From the NCBI GenBank assembly GCA_015654825.1, contig JAATGE010000051.1, positions 1 through 6,918 of the forward strand: 6,918 nucleotides of DNA, read 5' to 3'. The DNA comes from Rhodospirillales bacterium. GTDB lineage: Bacteria > Pseudomonadota > Alphaproteobacteria > Acetobacterales > Acetobacteraceae. Position 1 is the first letter of the stretch; each line of letters begins with the position of its first letter. This document shows positions 1 through 5,906 of the stretch, piece by piece. Both the position numbers and the translations under genes were made by a program. Below the pieces are notes generated by a model, which was given only the letters and a program-made list of their open reading frames with translations, did not search any database and was not told the DNA's origin.

Positions 1-80
1 GGAGCTCGCGACCCACCTCGTGCTGACGCGCTGACCTCAGCCGGGCCGATGCGAATCCGAAACCTGCTTCGCCGCCATAG

Positions 81-97
81 CCCGGGTGAAACCCGGG
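81..97. repeat. Perfect GC hairpin CCCGGGT-GAA-ACCCGGG
   Basis: Seven-base arms with a three-base loop, about 105 bases beyond the methyltransferase stop and followed by TTCCACCC. Hairpins of this look (TAGCCCGGGT...) occur as dispersed intergenic repeats in other proteobacteria, from memory; only one copy is in this window, so its repeat status is inferred. An eight-base inverted pair, GATGCGAA at 48-55 and TTCGCATC at 136-143, surrounds it. Nothing in bases 1-202 looks like a gene. Confidence 0.4.
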
Positions 98-167
98 TTC
101 CACCCGCGCAACGCATGCGACGGTTGGTACCTCGCTTCGCATCTCCGCTCAACGCTGTCATCGGACA

Positions 168-184
168 ATGGTGCTCGCCACCAT
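168..184 (-). terminator. Short hairpin just after the methyltransferase stop
   Basis: ATGGTG and CACCAT (168-173 and 179-184) form a perfect six-base stem with a five-base loop, 18 bases beyond the stop codon at 203-205. Read on the minus strand it is followed only by TGTCC, with no real T-tract, so it is a weak terminator candidate. Confidence 0.25.
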
Positions 185-202
185 CGCGAACTGGCCGAGA
201 TC

Positions 203-1042
203 CTACCCTGACCTCGCCCACAAAATATGCCCCCCCCTGGCTCGTTCCGTAACAGCGAATTCCGGCAAATACTCCGCAATGATCGGCCCCGACAAGAAAT
301 CCCTGATTTCGACAAACCCCAGTCCCCGCAACCGCTCCGCCAACGGCGCAGGTTCGAAAAAACTGATCCAGGCCTCGCCCATCGCCGCCACCCGCGCGGC
401 ACGCGCATCCAGCATCGGCCGCAACTCCGCCGGCCAGTTCGCCGGCGGATCGGCATAGTCGAACACCACCTCAGAGCCCCCCGGCAACCCGCCGATATAC
501 TCCAGCGTGGCAAAAATCGCCGCCTCCGTCAGGTACGGCACCACGCCGAGCCATATGAAAATGCTCGGCGCCAATGCATCGAACCCCGCCGCCGCAAGCC
601 GCGCCCCCAGCGTCTCCGTTTCGAAATCGATCGAAGCAAACCGCAACCACCCCGGCACCGCAATGCCCGCCTCCCGCAGCCGCCGCTGCTTCCACGCCTG
701 CGTCGCCGGATAATCCACCTCGAACCAGATCACGTCGTCGCCGTGCACGCTGCGATACGCACTCGTATCCAGCCCCGCCCCAAGCACCACCACCTGCCGC
801 ACCCCGTCCGCCACGGCCCGCGCCACCGCATCCTCCGCCACCCGGTGCCGGCACGCGATGAACAGCCTGATCGCCCCGCGCGCCGGCTCCGCGGAGGCAC
901 TCGCCAGAATCTCGGCCGGCTCGGCGTTCAGGATGCGCAGCGCCAGCCGATCGGCAAAAATGCATCCGCCGTCCAGCAACTGGTGCGCCGCCCGATGCGT
1001 CGCCGCGGAAATCGCCGTGCGGCTCGGCGCGCCCGGAATCAT
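203..1042 (-). CDS. Class I SAM-dependent methyltransferase, LCMT/PPM1-like family (TIGR00027 type)
   Basis: The 279-residue product fits the bacterial branch of the leucine carboxyl methyltransferase-like family (PF04072), which transfers a methyl group from S-adenosylmethionine; the substrates of most bacterial members are unknown. Seen in the sequence: the family N-terminus SRTAISAATHRAAHQLLD (residues 7-24), the basic stretch ACRHRVAED (63-71), the SAM-binding glycine loop VVVLGAGLDTSAYR (84-97), the acidic post-I strand with EVDYPATQ (108-115), and WLGVVPYLTEAAI (164-176), which matches the usual W-G-V-x-x-Y-L segment. The frame is open upstream to 1246, but homology begins near the ATG at 1042 and no ATG, GTG or TTG lies just before it in frame, so I chose that start; the upstream GGGGCGGCGCGG is only a weak ribosome site. 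The gene is divergent from the GH17 gene with 82 bases between them. Family assignment is firm, substrate unknown. No signal peptide is visible, so it is probably cytoplasmic. Confidence 0.9.
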   Translation of the reverse strand: MIPGAPSRTAISAATHRAAHQLLDGGCIFADRLALRILNAEPAEILASASAEPARGAIRLFIACRHRVAEDAVARAVADGVRQVVVLGAGLDTSAYRSVHGDDVIWFEVDYPATQAWKQRRLREAGIAVPGWLRFASIDFETETLGARLAAAGFDALAPSIFIWLGVVPYLTEAAIFATLEYIGGLPGGSEVVFDYADPPANWPAELRPMLDARAARVAAMGEAWISFFEPAPLAERLRGLGFVEIRDFLSGPIIAEYLPEFAVTERARGGHILWARSG

Positions 1043-1124
1043 CGCCGCGCCGCCCCGCGGCCCAGCATCATGGAAACTGGCAGCATGGTTCCCCTCCCTC
1101 GCGCGGTCGGCTAACCCAACCCTT

Positions 1125-2762
1125 ATGCGCCCAACCCTGCTGCTCTGTCTCGCCGCCCTGCTGATCGCCGCGTGGTACCTGCCCGCCCGCCCGGCCGACC
1201 CCCCAGGCGGCCTCCCCGGCGAAAAATTCTCGTCCCTGAGCTTCACCCCCTACCGAACCGGTCAGTCCCCCCTCACCGGCCACTTCCCCACCGCCGCGCA
1301 AGTCGATGCCGACATGGCGCTGGTCGCCCGCGTCACCGGCGCGGTGCGCAGCTACGCCACGCACGAAGGCGATTTCGACACCGCCGCCCTGGCGCAAAAA
1401 CACGGCGTAAAACTCTGGCAGGGCATCTGGCTCAGCGGCAACCGCGCCGACAACGATCGCGAAATCGCCCGCGGCATCGCGCTGGCCAACCAATACCCCG
1501 ATACGATCGTCCGCCTCATCGTCGGCAACGAAGTGCTGCTGCGCCGCGATCTGCCCCCCTCCGAGCTCATTGCCGACCTCGACCGCGTCAAACACGCCGT
1601 GCACCAGCCCGTCGCCTTCGCCGACGTCTGGGAATTCTGGAAGCAATTCCCCGAAGTCGCGGCCCACGTCGATATCATCCTGATCCATCTGCTGCCCTAC
1701 TGGGAGGACGTACCCACCGGCATCGATCGCGCCGTCGCCCACGCCGGCGAAATCTACCGCCAAATGCGCGCCCTGTTCCCCGGCAAAACCATCGCCATCG
1801 GCGAAACCGGCTGGCCCAGCCACGGCCGCCAACGCGGCGACGCAATACCCAGCCGCATTAACGAAACCAAATTCCTGCGCGATTTCCTGGCCCTCAGCCG
1901 CGCCGAGCATTTCGATTACAATTTCATCGAAGCCTTCGACCAGGTCTGGAAATACCACAGCGAAGGCATCGTCGGCGCCAACTGGGGCATCTACGACGCC
2001 GAGCGCCAATTGAAAATCCCGCTGACCGGCCCCGTATCAAACGACCCCGGCTGGCCCACCCACGCCGCCATATCGGTCATCGCCGGCCTCTGCCTCAGCC
2101 TGCTCGGTCTGTGGCAGGGGCGCGCGCAACCGCCGTCCCGCCGCAACGCCCTGTGCGTCGCCGGAATGGCGCTCGGCGGCGCCCTCGGCTACGCCGCCGC
2201 CGAAATATTCGCGACACTCTACGACATCCACCTGGAACTCGCCGGCGCGGTGAATTTATTCGCCCAGACCGCCCTCGCGGTCCTCGCCATGCTGCGCCTC
2301 AGCGGCGCCGTCGCGGCCGCACCCGACCGCACCGGCGCCGACGCAACAACCGCGGCACGCGCGCTACTCACCCGCCTGCGCCTGCCGAAACTGCACGGCG
2401 CATTCGAGGATCTCTGCTTTGCCTTCGTCTGGGCCGCCGCGGTCATGCAAATGCTGCTGTTCTGCGACAGCCGCTACCGCGAATTCCCGCTCAGCACGTT
2501 CGCGGTGCCGCTAATGGTAACGATCGGCCGCCTGCTCGCCGGCGACCTGCCCCGCCACGGCGGCCAGCGCGAGGAACTCGTCGCCGGCGCCGTCCTGGCC
2601 CTCGCCGCCCTAGGCTCAGCCGTCCAGGAAGGCCCCCTCAACACCCAGTCCCTCCTCTGGAACACCGCCGCCGTCGTGCTCGCCGTCCCGCCGCTGCTGC
2701 GCGTGTGGGGGGCGATAGCGAAAGGAAGGCCAAGGGCTCTGCCCCATAAGAGTTGGAATTAA
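1125..2762 (+). CDS. Membrane-anchored GH17-type beta-1,3-glucanase/glucanosyltransferase
   Basis: The 545-residue product begins with a hydrophobic signal or anchor (residues 4-20). A GH17-like catalytic domain follows at about 35-310, predicted periplasmic, then six or seven hydrophobic segments (about 312-330, 342-360, 372-392, 429-447, 456-472, 485-500, 508-528). The two expected GH17 carboxylates are visible: the acid/base in IVGNEVLLR (E136) and the nucleophile in IAIGETGWPS (E227). Known GH17 members act on beta-1,3-glucan, and some proteobacterial ones are transglycosylases fused to a GT2 glucan synthase (NdvB type). No GT2 domain is present here; the protein stops after the membrane segments. 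I chose ATG 1125 because it directly precedes the hydrophobic signal; the frame is open back to 858, but that part is antisense to the methyltransferase. No clear ribosome site is seen. Residues 534-540 (GRPRALP) are encoded by a dispersed hairpin repeat, so the C-terminus has probably been altered. Inferred role: remodelling of a periplasmic or exported beta-glucan. Confidence 0.85.
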   Translation: MRPTLLLCLAALLIAAWYLPARPADPPGGLPGEKFSSLSFTPYRTGQSPLTGHFPTAAQVDADMALVARVTGAVRSYATHEGDFDTAALAQKHGVKLWQGIWLSGNRADNDREIARGIALANQYPDTIVRLIVGNEVLLRRDLPPSELIADLDRVKHAVHQPVAFADVWEFWKQFPEVAAHVDIILIHLLPYWEDVPTGIDRAVAHAGEIYRQMRALFPGKTIAIGETGWPSHGRQRGDAIPSRINETKFLRDFLALSRAEHFDYNFIEAFDQVWKYHSEGIVGANWGIYDAERQLKIPLTGPVSNDPGWPTHAAISVIAGLCLSLLGLWQGRAQPPSRRNALCVAGMALGGALGYAAAEIFATLYDIHLELAGAVNLFAQTALAVLAMLRLSGAVAAAPDRTGADATTAARALLTRLRLPKLHGAFEDLCFAFVWAAAVMQMLLFCDSRYREFPLSTFAVPLMVTIGRLLAGDLPRHGGQREELVAGAVLALAALGSAVQEGPLNTQSLLWNTAAVVLAVPPLLRVWGAIAKGRPRALPHKSWN

Positions 2763-2795
2763 ATGGCTTCGCCGACCAGGGGCTCCGCCCCCTGG
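2724..2795 (+). repeat. Dispersed bipartite hairpin repeat, copy 1 (overlaps GH17 gene end)
   Basis: Module A at 2724-2745 contains GAAGGCCAAGGGCTCTGCCC, with a GGGC-TCT-GCCC stem. Module B at 2776-2795 is CCAGGGG-CTCCGC-CCCCTGG, a seven-base perfect stem, followed by ACCCCC. The modules are about 30 bases apart and straddle the stop codon at 2760-2762. Module A is shared with 2970-2992 (minus) and 6783-6805 (plus); this copy has one extra A in its left arm. It may act as an mRNA 3' structure or terminator. No T-tract follows. Confidence 0.6.
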
Positions 2796-2924
2796 ACCCC
2801 CGACGGCGTGCCGCCGCTGTCGTACGCGCTGCGCGGCGGGAGTCTTCTGTACGGTCTAGCGAGACGTGGGATTTGGCGGCGCGCTCGCAGCCGATGCCAC
2901 ATTCGGAACAGATAAATGGGGCTG

Positions 2925-2992
2925 GGGCCTACTGGCCCGTCGTGCGCGAGCACGCGGCGCGTGACGGGGCCAGGGCAGAGCCCTGGCCTTCC
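2925..2992 (-). repeat. Dispersed bipartite hairpin repeat, copy 2 (after the secreted protein gene)
   Basis: On the minus strand module A (2992-2970) contains GAAGGCCAGGGCTCTGCCC and forms the perfect seven-base stem CCAGGGC-TCT-GCCCTGG, starting two bases after the stop codon at 2995-2997. Further on, GGGCC-AGTA-GGCCC (2938-2925) is a five-base stem in the place of module B. It faces copy 1 head-on across the convergent intergenic region. Confidence 0.6.
2941..2954 (+). other. Small hairpin with a GNRA-type loop
   Basis: CGTGC-GCGA-GCACG is a perfect five-base stem closed by GCGA, a GNRA-type tetraloop if read on the plus strand. It lies between the two modules of repeat copy 2. On the plus strand it would be in the 3' untranslated region of GH17 readthrough RNA. 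It may be chance in such GC-rich DNA. Confidence 0.35.
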
Positions 2993-2994
2993 TC

Positions 2995-3666
2995 CTAATT
3001 TGCCTTACCACCCGTAGCAACACTAATCCCCAGCACGATCGGCCTCGACCCACCCGCGCCCGTCGGCGTAATGATAATCTGCGTCAGCTTCTGTTTCGCG
3101 AATGCCGCCGACAACGTGAATTGCTGCTCGTCCACGCGATAGTCGCTGATCAATCCGGTATGCACGTTCCCGGTGCCGCACGCGTCCTGCACGTTGCTGA
3201 CGGCGAACGCAGTCTGCGTCGTGGTGCCATTGATCGTGTTGGCAAAGAAATTCTGGCAGAAATCGCGAATATCCGTGCCCGCCACCAGCGAAAATGTCTG
3301 ATCGGCCCCCTTGGACCCCTTGAATTCGACCGTCGCGATCGTGCTGCCGATGGCAGGCGAATACGCATTCATCAACGTGTAGACCGCTTTTGCCTTCGGC
3401 ACCGATACATTCACCGTCAGCGGTTGGCCGGTCGGGTCGTCCCAGAAATTGTATTTCGGCGGCGACTTCTTGGTATTCGCTTTCGGAATGCTGAAGGTCA
3501 CCGGAAAACCGTTCGCCGGCGCGAACGTGCCGACCGGGAATTCCTTGATCAGCCCTGTCTGGATATCGCTCGACCCGGTGAATTTTACGATCTTCTGCCC
3601 GGCCGACGCAACGCTCGGCGACAACAGGGCGATCGCGCTCATGAGATTGAATAATTTGAATGACAT
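2995..3666 (-). CDS. Secreted protein of unknown function
   Basis: The 223-residue product starts with a classical Sec signal peptide, FNLMSAIALLSPSVASA, with likely signal peptidase I cleavage after ASA (residue 22). The start is well supported: GGGAG lies seven bases upstream of ATG 3666. The mature part is rich in beta-strand-like, Thr/Ser/Val-containing sequence and has only two cysteines (C137 and C163), which could form a disulfide after export. A central segment, YTLMNAYSP-x-IGSTIATVEFKGSKGADQTFSLVAGTDIRDF (about 96-136), resembles beta-sandwich segments I recall from other secreted bacterial hypothetical proteins, but I cannot name a family. No catalytic motif, lipobox or membrane anchor is visible. 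Base usage is less extreme than in its neighbours (many AAA/AAG Lys and T- or A-ending codons). It lies downstream of the small membrane protein on the same strand, 102 bases away, and converges on the GH17 gene. Export is secure; function is not known. Confidence 0.85.
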   Translation of the reverse strand: MSFKLFNLMSAIALLSPSVASAGQKIVKFTGSSDIQTGLIKEFPVGTFAPANGFPVTFSIPKANTKKSPPKYNFWDDPTGQPLTVNVSVPKAKAVYTLMNAYSPAIGSTIATVEFKGSKGADQTFSLVAGTDIRDFCQNFFANTINGTTTQTAFAVSNVQDACGTGNVHTGLISDYRVDEQQFTLSAAFAKQKLTQIIITPTGAGGSRPIVLGISVATGGKAN

Positions 3667-3673
3667 GTGATTG

Positions 3674-3678
3674 CTCCC
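3674..3678 (-). promoter_or_regulatory. Ribosome binding site of the secreted protein gene
   Basis: On the minus strand the bases read GGGAG, followed by CAATCAC and the ATG at 3666. The seven-base spacing is standard. This is the clearest Shine-Dalgarno in the window and decides the start, ruling out the upstream in-frame extension to 3741. Confidence 0.7.
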
Positions 3679-3719
3679 GGCTCGCTGCCGCCCGGCGCGG
3701 CATCGCAGGCCCGGCGCGC

Positions 3720-3748
3720 CCCATAGCAACCTGTGCCCCAAACGTAAA
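3720..3748 (-). promoter_or_regulatory. Weak candidate sigma-70-like promoter for the secreted protein gene
   Basis: On the minus strand TTTACG (3748-3743) and TATGGG (3725-3720) are separated by 17 bases, about 54 bases before the ATG at 3666. The -35 match to TTGACA is fair and the -10 match to TATAAT is poor. It sits in the only non-coding gap upstream of this gene (3667-3768). The gene might instead be read through from the membrane protein gene. Confidence 0.22.
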
Positions 3749-3768
3749 CCGCGTCGAGGCCGCGCGGA

Positions 3769-4134
3769 TCACGCAGCTTGTGGCCGCAACCACGCCCACA
3801 CCCCGAGCGCCGCCCCCGCCATCCCCCACGTCGCGTTATAGTTCGCCACCGCGGCCACGCCGGCAACGACGGCGGCCACCCGCACCACAAACGGCGCGCG
3901 GCCCAGCAGCGCCCAAAGCCCCAGCCCCAGCGCCAGCGCCCCCCACAGATAATGCTGCTGCATCCACAGCAGCCCCGCGCGCGGCAAGCACGCCAACGGC
4001 GCCGCCACCGCGGCACAGGCGCCCCCCCAGTAGCGCGGCTCGATGAACACCGCCCGGTAGCCCAGCAGCAGCGCCGTCGCCAGCACCACCACGCAACCCC
4101 CAACCCAGTCGCGCCGCGCCCCAAACTTGCCCAA
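3769..4134 (-). CDS. Small polytopic membrane protein of unknown function
   Basis: The protein is about 121 residues and almost wholly hydrophobic, with four or five likely membrane helices separated by short charged turns. From the TTG start they lie near residues 12-28 ([17 protein letters not shown]), 37-56, 61-78 ([17 protein letters not shown]), 82-98 and 100-117 ([16 protein letters not shown]). Features that look selected include [10 protein letters not shown] between helices 1 and 2 and NYNATWGM before the last helix. No ATG is available at the N-terminus. I chose TTG 4134 because a GGGGG run precedes it by five bases and the protein then starts right before K-F-G-A-R-R and helix 1. 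An earlier in-frame TTG at 4191 would add 19 residues and overlap the start of glyQ. It is divergent from glyQ and sits upstream of the secreted protein on the same strand. I do not recognise the family; the hydrophobic pattern and the absence of stops support a real gene. Confidence 0.65.
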   Translation of the reverse strand: MGKFGARRDWVGGCVVVLATALLLGYRAVFIEPRYWGGACAAVAAPLACLPRAGLLWMQQHYLWGALALGLGLWALLGRAPFVVRVAAVVAGVAAVANYNATWGMAGAALGVWAWLRPQAA

Positions 4135-4178
4135 GCCGACCCCCGCTGTTACCCACCCGCCTTCCTCGCGGCGAAGGC

Positions 4179-5051
4179 ATGAGTGCGTCAATGGCGGGCA
4201 GACCCCCGAGTTTCCAGGACATCATCCTGCGCCTGCACGCCTACTGGGCGGCCCAGGGCTGCGTGATCCTGCAGCCGTACGACCTCGAGATGGGCGCCGG
4301 CACCTTCCACCCCGCCACCACGCTGCGCGCGCTCGGCCCCAAACCCTGGCGCGCCGCCTACGTGCAGCCCTGCCGCCGCCCCAGCGACGGCCGCTACGGC
4401 GAAAATCCCAACCGCCTGCAGCATTATTACCAATACCAGGTCATCATGAAGCCGAGCCCCGCCGACGCGCAGGCCCTGGTCCTGGAAAGCTACCGCGCGA
4501 TCGGCATCGACACCGCCCTGCACGATTTTCGTTTCGTCGAGGACGATTGGGAAAGCCCCACGCTCGGCGCCTGGGGCCTCGGCTGGGAAGTCTGGTGCGA
4601 CGGCATGGAGGTGACCCAGTTCACCTATTTCCAGCAGGTCGGCGGCATTGCGGTCGTTCTGCCGAGCGCCGAATTCACCTACGGCCTGGAACGCCTGGCG
4701 ATGTATGTGCAAGGCGTCGAAAGCGTTTACGACCTCGACTTCAACGGCGCCGGCGTCACCTACGGCGACGTCTTCCTGCGCAGCGAGCGCGAGTACAGCG
4801 CCTACAATTTCGAACACGCCGACACCGCCATGCTCGGCCGCCACTTTGTAGATGCCGAAGCGGAATGTGCCGCCCTGGTAGCGCAGCGCCTGCCGCTACC
4901 CGCCTACGACCAGTGCATCAAGGCCAGCCACCTGTTCAATCTGCTCGATGCACGCGGCGTGATCAGCGTCGCCGAGCGCGCCAGCTACATCGCCCGCGTC
5001 CGCACATTGGCCAAAGCGTGCTGCGAAGGCTGGCTGGCCGGCGAAGCGTGA
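4179..5051 (+). CDS. glyQ: Glycyl-tRNA synthetase, alpha subunit
   Basis: The 290-residue product, close to the usual 290-305 for GlyQ, is the catalytic class II core of the bacterial alpha2-beta2 glycyl-tRNA synthetase. It activates glycine with ATP; tRNA binding needs the beta subunit GlyS. Seen: [25 protein letters not shown] split across residues 11-35, [12 protein letters not shown] (39-50), motif 2 with [19 protein letters not shown] (61-79), then [29 protein letters not shown] (122-139), [12 protein letters not shown] (145-156) and motif 3 [13 protein letters not shown] (167-179). The stretch [10 protein letters not shown] (157-166) before motif 3 departs from the more usual pattern of a Pro-Val followed by a GEIT-like segment. 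ATG 4179 and ATG 4191 (MAGRPPSFQ) are both possible starts; GAAGG at 4173-4177 is too near the first and rather far from the second. The gene is divergent from the membrane protein. glyS does not follow within the window, although the two genes are commonly adjacent. Confidence 0.97.
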   Translation: MSASMAGRPPSFQDIILRLHAYWAAQGCVILQPYDLEMGAGTFHPATTLRALGPKPWRAAYVQPCRRPSDGRYGENPNRLQHYYQYQVIMKPSPADAQALVLESYRAIGIDTALHDFRFVEDDWESPTLGAWGLGWEVWCDGMEVTQFTYFQQVGGIAVVLPSAEFTYGLERLAMYVQGVESVYDLDFNGAGVTYGDVFLRSEREYSAYNFEHADTAMLGRHFVDAEAECAALVAQRLPLPAYDQCIKASHLFNLLDARGVISVAERASYIARVRTLAKACCEGWLAGEA

Positions 5052-5113
5052 TGCACGGCAGGCATCGGCCGGGCCGCGCATCGCCCGATCCGTCTCGCGA
5101 CAATCCAGGCCAC

Positions 5114-5157
5114 TGCAATCTTCGCCAGTACGACATTTGTAAGTGCAATCTTTGCAC
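5114..5157. promoter_or_regulatory. Candidate operator: palindrome and related half-site upstream of the DUF4160/DUF2442-HTH module
   Basis: GTGCAA-TCT-TTGCAC (5143-5157) is a perfect inverted repeat with six-base arms and a three-base centre, ending 20 bases before the GTG start at 5178. The nine bases TGCAATCTT occur twice, at 5114-5122 and 5144-5152, exactly 30 bases apart, about three helical turns. After each copy the sequence continues as (C/T)GC and then CAG, so the first looks like a degenerate copy of the second. Size and symmetry suit a dimeric Cro/C1-type HTH regulator, and such a domain is encoded by the second gene of the module. I see no convincing -35/-10 pair here. Binding is inferred. 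Confidence 0.5.
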
Positions 5158-5177
5158 CAGCCGTCACCCGTGATACA

Positions 5178-5414
5178 GTGCCGACCATCCAGCGCTTCGG
5201 CGCCAGCAAGATCTGCCTCTACGCCGACGACCACCGGCCGCCGCACTTCCACATCGTCGGCCGGGAATTTCAGGTTCTGGTGGCGATCGGCGATCTGACC
5301 GTCATCGCCGGACGGGCGCGAGCCGCCGAGTTGGCGGAGGCAATGGAATGGGCCCGACAAAATCGGGCGCTGCTGGCCCGGCGCTGGGCCGAGCTGAACG
5401 AACGGGACGCGTAA
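5178..5414 (+). CDS. DUF4160 family protein, possible toxin-side partner of a two-gene module
   Basis: The 78-residue product matches the DUF4160 family in length and layout: the N-terminus MPTIQRFGASKICLYADDH (1-19), the hallmark RPPHFHIVG (20-28) with two histidines, then a beta-rich part, and a C-terminal helix rich in Ala, Glu and Arg (AAELAEAMEWARQNRALLARRW, split across about 49-70). The start is GTG 5178; it is chosen because family members typically begin with M-P-T-I and no ATG is near. No obvious ribosome site precedes it. The stop codon TAA overlaps the ATG of the next gene by one base, so the two are probably translationally coupled. Genes of this family are often found beside DUF2442 genes, an arrangement regarded as a possible toxin-antitoxin pair, but I know of no settled biochemical activity. 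Codon use is slightly less C-biased than in the neighbours. Family call is good; a toxin role is inference. Confidence 0.85.
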   Translation: MPTIQRFGASKICLYADDHRPPHFHIVGREFQVLVAIGDLTVIAGRARAAELAEAMEWARQNRALLARRWAELNERDA

Positions 5415-5881
5415 TGCCGAAACGAAGCCTGCCGCGAATTGCCGAAGTCAGCGCCGGCGATGTCCACTTTGGGCTGATCATAACCTGGCAGGACGGCTCG
5501 GTCAGCGCAGTGGATGTCGCCGAGCCAATCAACACCTTCCGCCTGTACGCGCCATTGCGCCACGATCCCGCGCTGTTCCGGTCGGTGCAGACCGGTGAAT
5601 TCGGCACCGATATCGTCTGGACCGATGGCATCGACATGTCCGCGGACACACTCTGGCGCCTAGCACGCGAACAGGCCGGCACCGCGATGTCCGCCGAGCA
5701 GTTCCGCCAGTGGCGCAGTCGGCAAGGTATTTCGCTGACCGAGGCAGCTGCTGCCCTGGGCCTGAGCCGCCGCATGGTTTCTTATTACGAATCCGGAGCG
5801 AAGCCGATACCGCGCGTAGTCGCCCTGGCAACGCAGGCGATCGGCCTGCAGCCCGGCCGCAAGCCGCGCCAGGCCGCCTGA
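5414..5881 (+). CDS. DUF2442 domain fused to a Cro/C1-type helix-turn-helix, likely module autoregulator
   Basis: The 155-residue product has two parts. Residues about 5-85 match DUF2442: LPRIAEVSAGDVHFGLIITW with DGSVSAVDVAEPI, then FGTDIVWTDGIDMSADTLWRLA split across about 63-84. Residues about 92-145 form a lambda-repressor-like HTH: EQFRQWRSRQGISLTEAAAA, then LGLSRRMVSYYESG as turn and recognition helix, then a PIPRVVALATQAIGL helix. As I recall, Nitrosomonas europaea NE0471 has the same domain order in its solved structure. The basic tail GRKPRQAA is probably disordered. ATG 5414 shares its A with the stop of the DUF4160 gene and has GGGA six bases upstream. The in-frame extension back to 5348 is antiparallel to nothing but lies inside DUF4160 and lacks domain content, so I rejected it. 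Likely role: DNA-binding antitoxin-like partner that represses its own operon through the palindrome at 5143-5157; this role is inferred. Confidence 0.85.
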   Translation: MPKRSLPRIAEVSAGDVHFGLIITWQDGSVSAVDVAEPINTFRLYAPLRHDPALFRSVQTGEFGTDIVWTDGIDMSADTLWRLAREQAGTAMSAEQFRQWRSRQGISLTEAAAALGLSRRMVSYYESGAKPIPRVVALATQAIGLQPGRKPRQAA

Positions 5882-5906
5882 TCATCACGGCATTTGCTGG
5901 CTTCCA

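Larger units (their letters stand above)
2763..2994. other. Hairpin-rich convergent intergenic region
   Basis: The 232 bases between the converging GH17 and secreted protein genes hold no credible coding sequence. They contain module B of repeat copy 1, all of repeat copy 2, the GCGA hairpin, and near 2800-2822 a structured CGAC-GGCG-TGC-CGCC...GTCG segment. No T-tract terminator is seen in either direction, so stacked GC hairpins may serve to end both transcripts; that is inference. Confidence 0.5.

Noticed and set aside
227..1114. 295-residue plus-strand open frame opposite the methyltransferase
   Set aside because: It is strongly Arg/Pro-rich with no family motif, while the minus strand carries a full methyltransferase signature.
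1043..1124. Shared divergent promoter between the methyltransferase and GH17 genes
   Set aside because: One is expected here, but I could not find a believable -35/-10 pair on either strand.
1068..2009. 313-residue minus-strand open frame under the GH17 gene
   Set aside because: It is antisense to a gene with intact catalytic motifs and has a low-complexity Gly/Ala/Asp/Val composition typical of a reverse shadow.
2753..2998. 81-residue plus-strand open frame in the convergent intergenic region
   Set aside because: Its QGLRPLDPRR segment is simply module B of the hairpin repeat translated; there is no ribosome site or domain.
4127..5173. 348-residue plus-strand open frame over glyQ
   Set aside because: It is Arg/Pro-rich and lies in another frame of glyQ, with no domain signal; it is an artefact of GC-rich codon bias.
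5152..5176. TTGCAC followed by TGATAC as a promoter for the DUF4160 gene
   Set aside because: The spacing is only 13 bases, and the -10 would end one base before the start codon.
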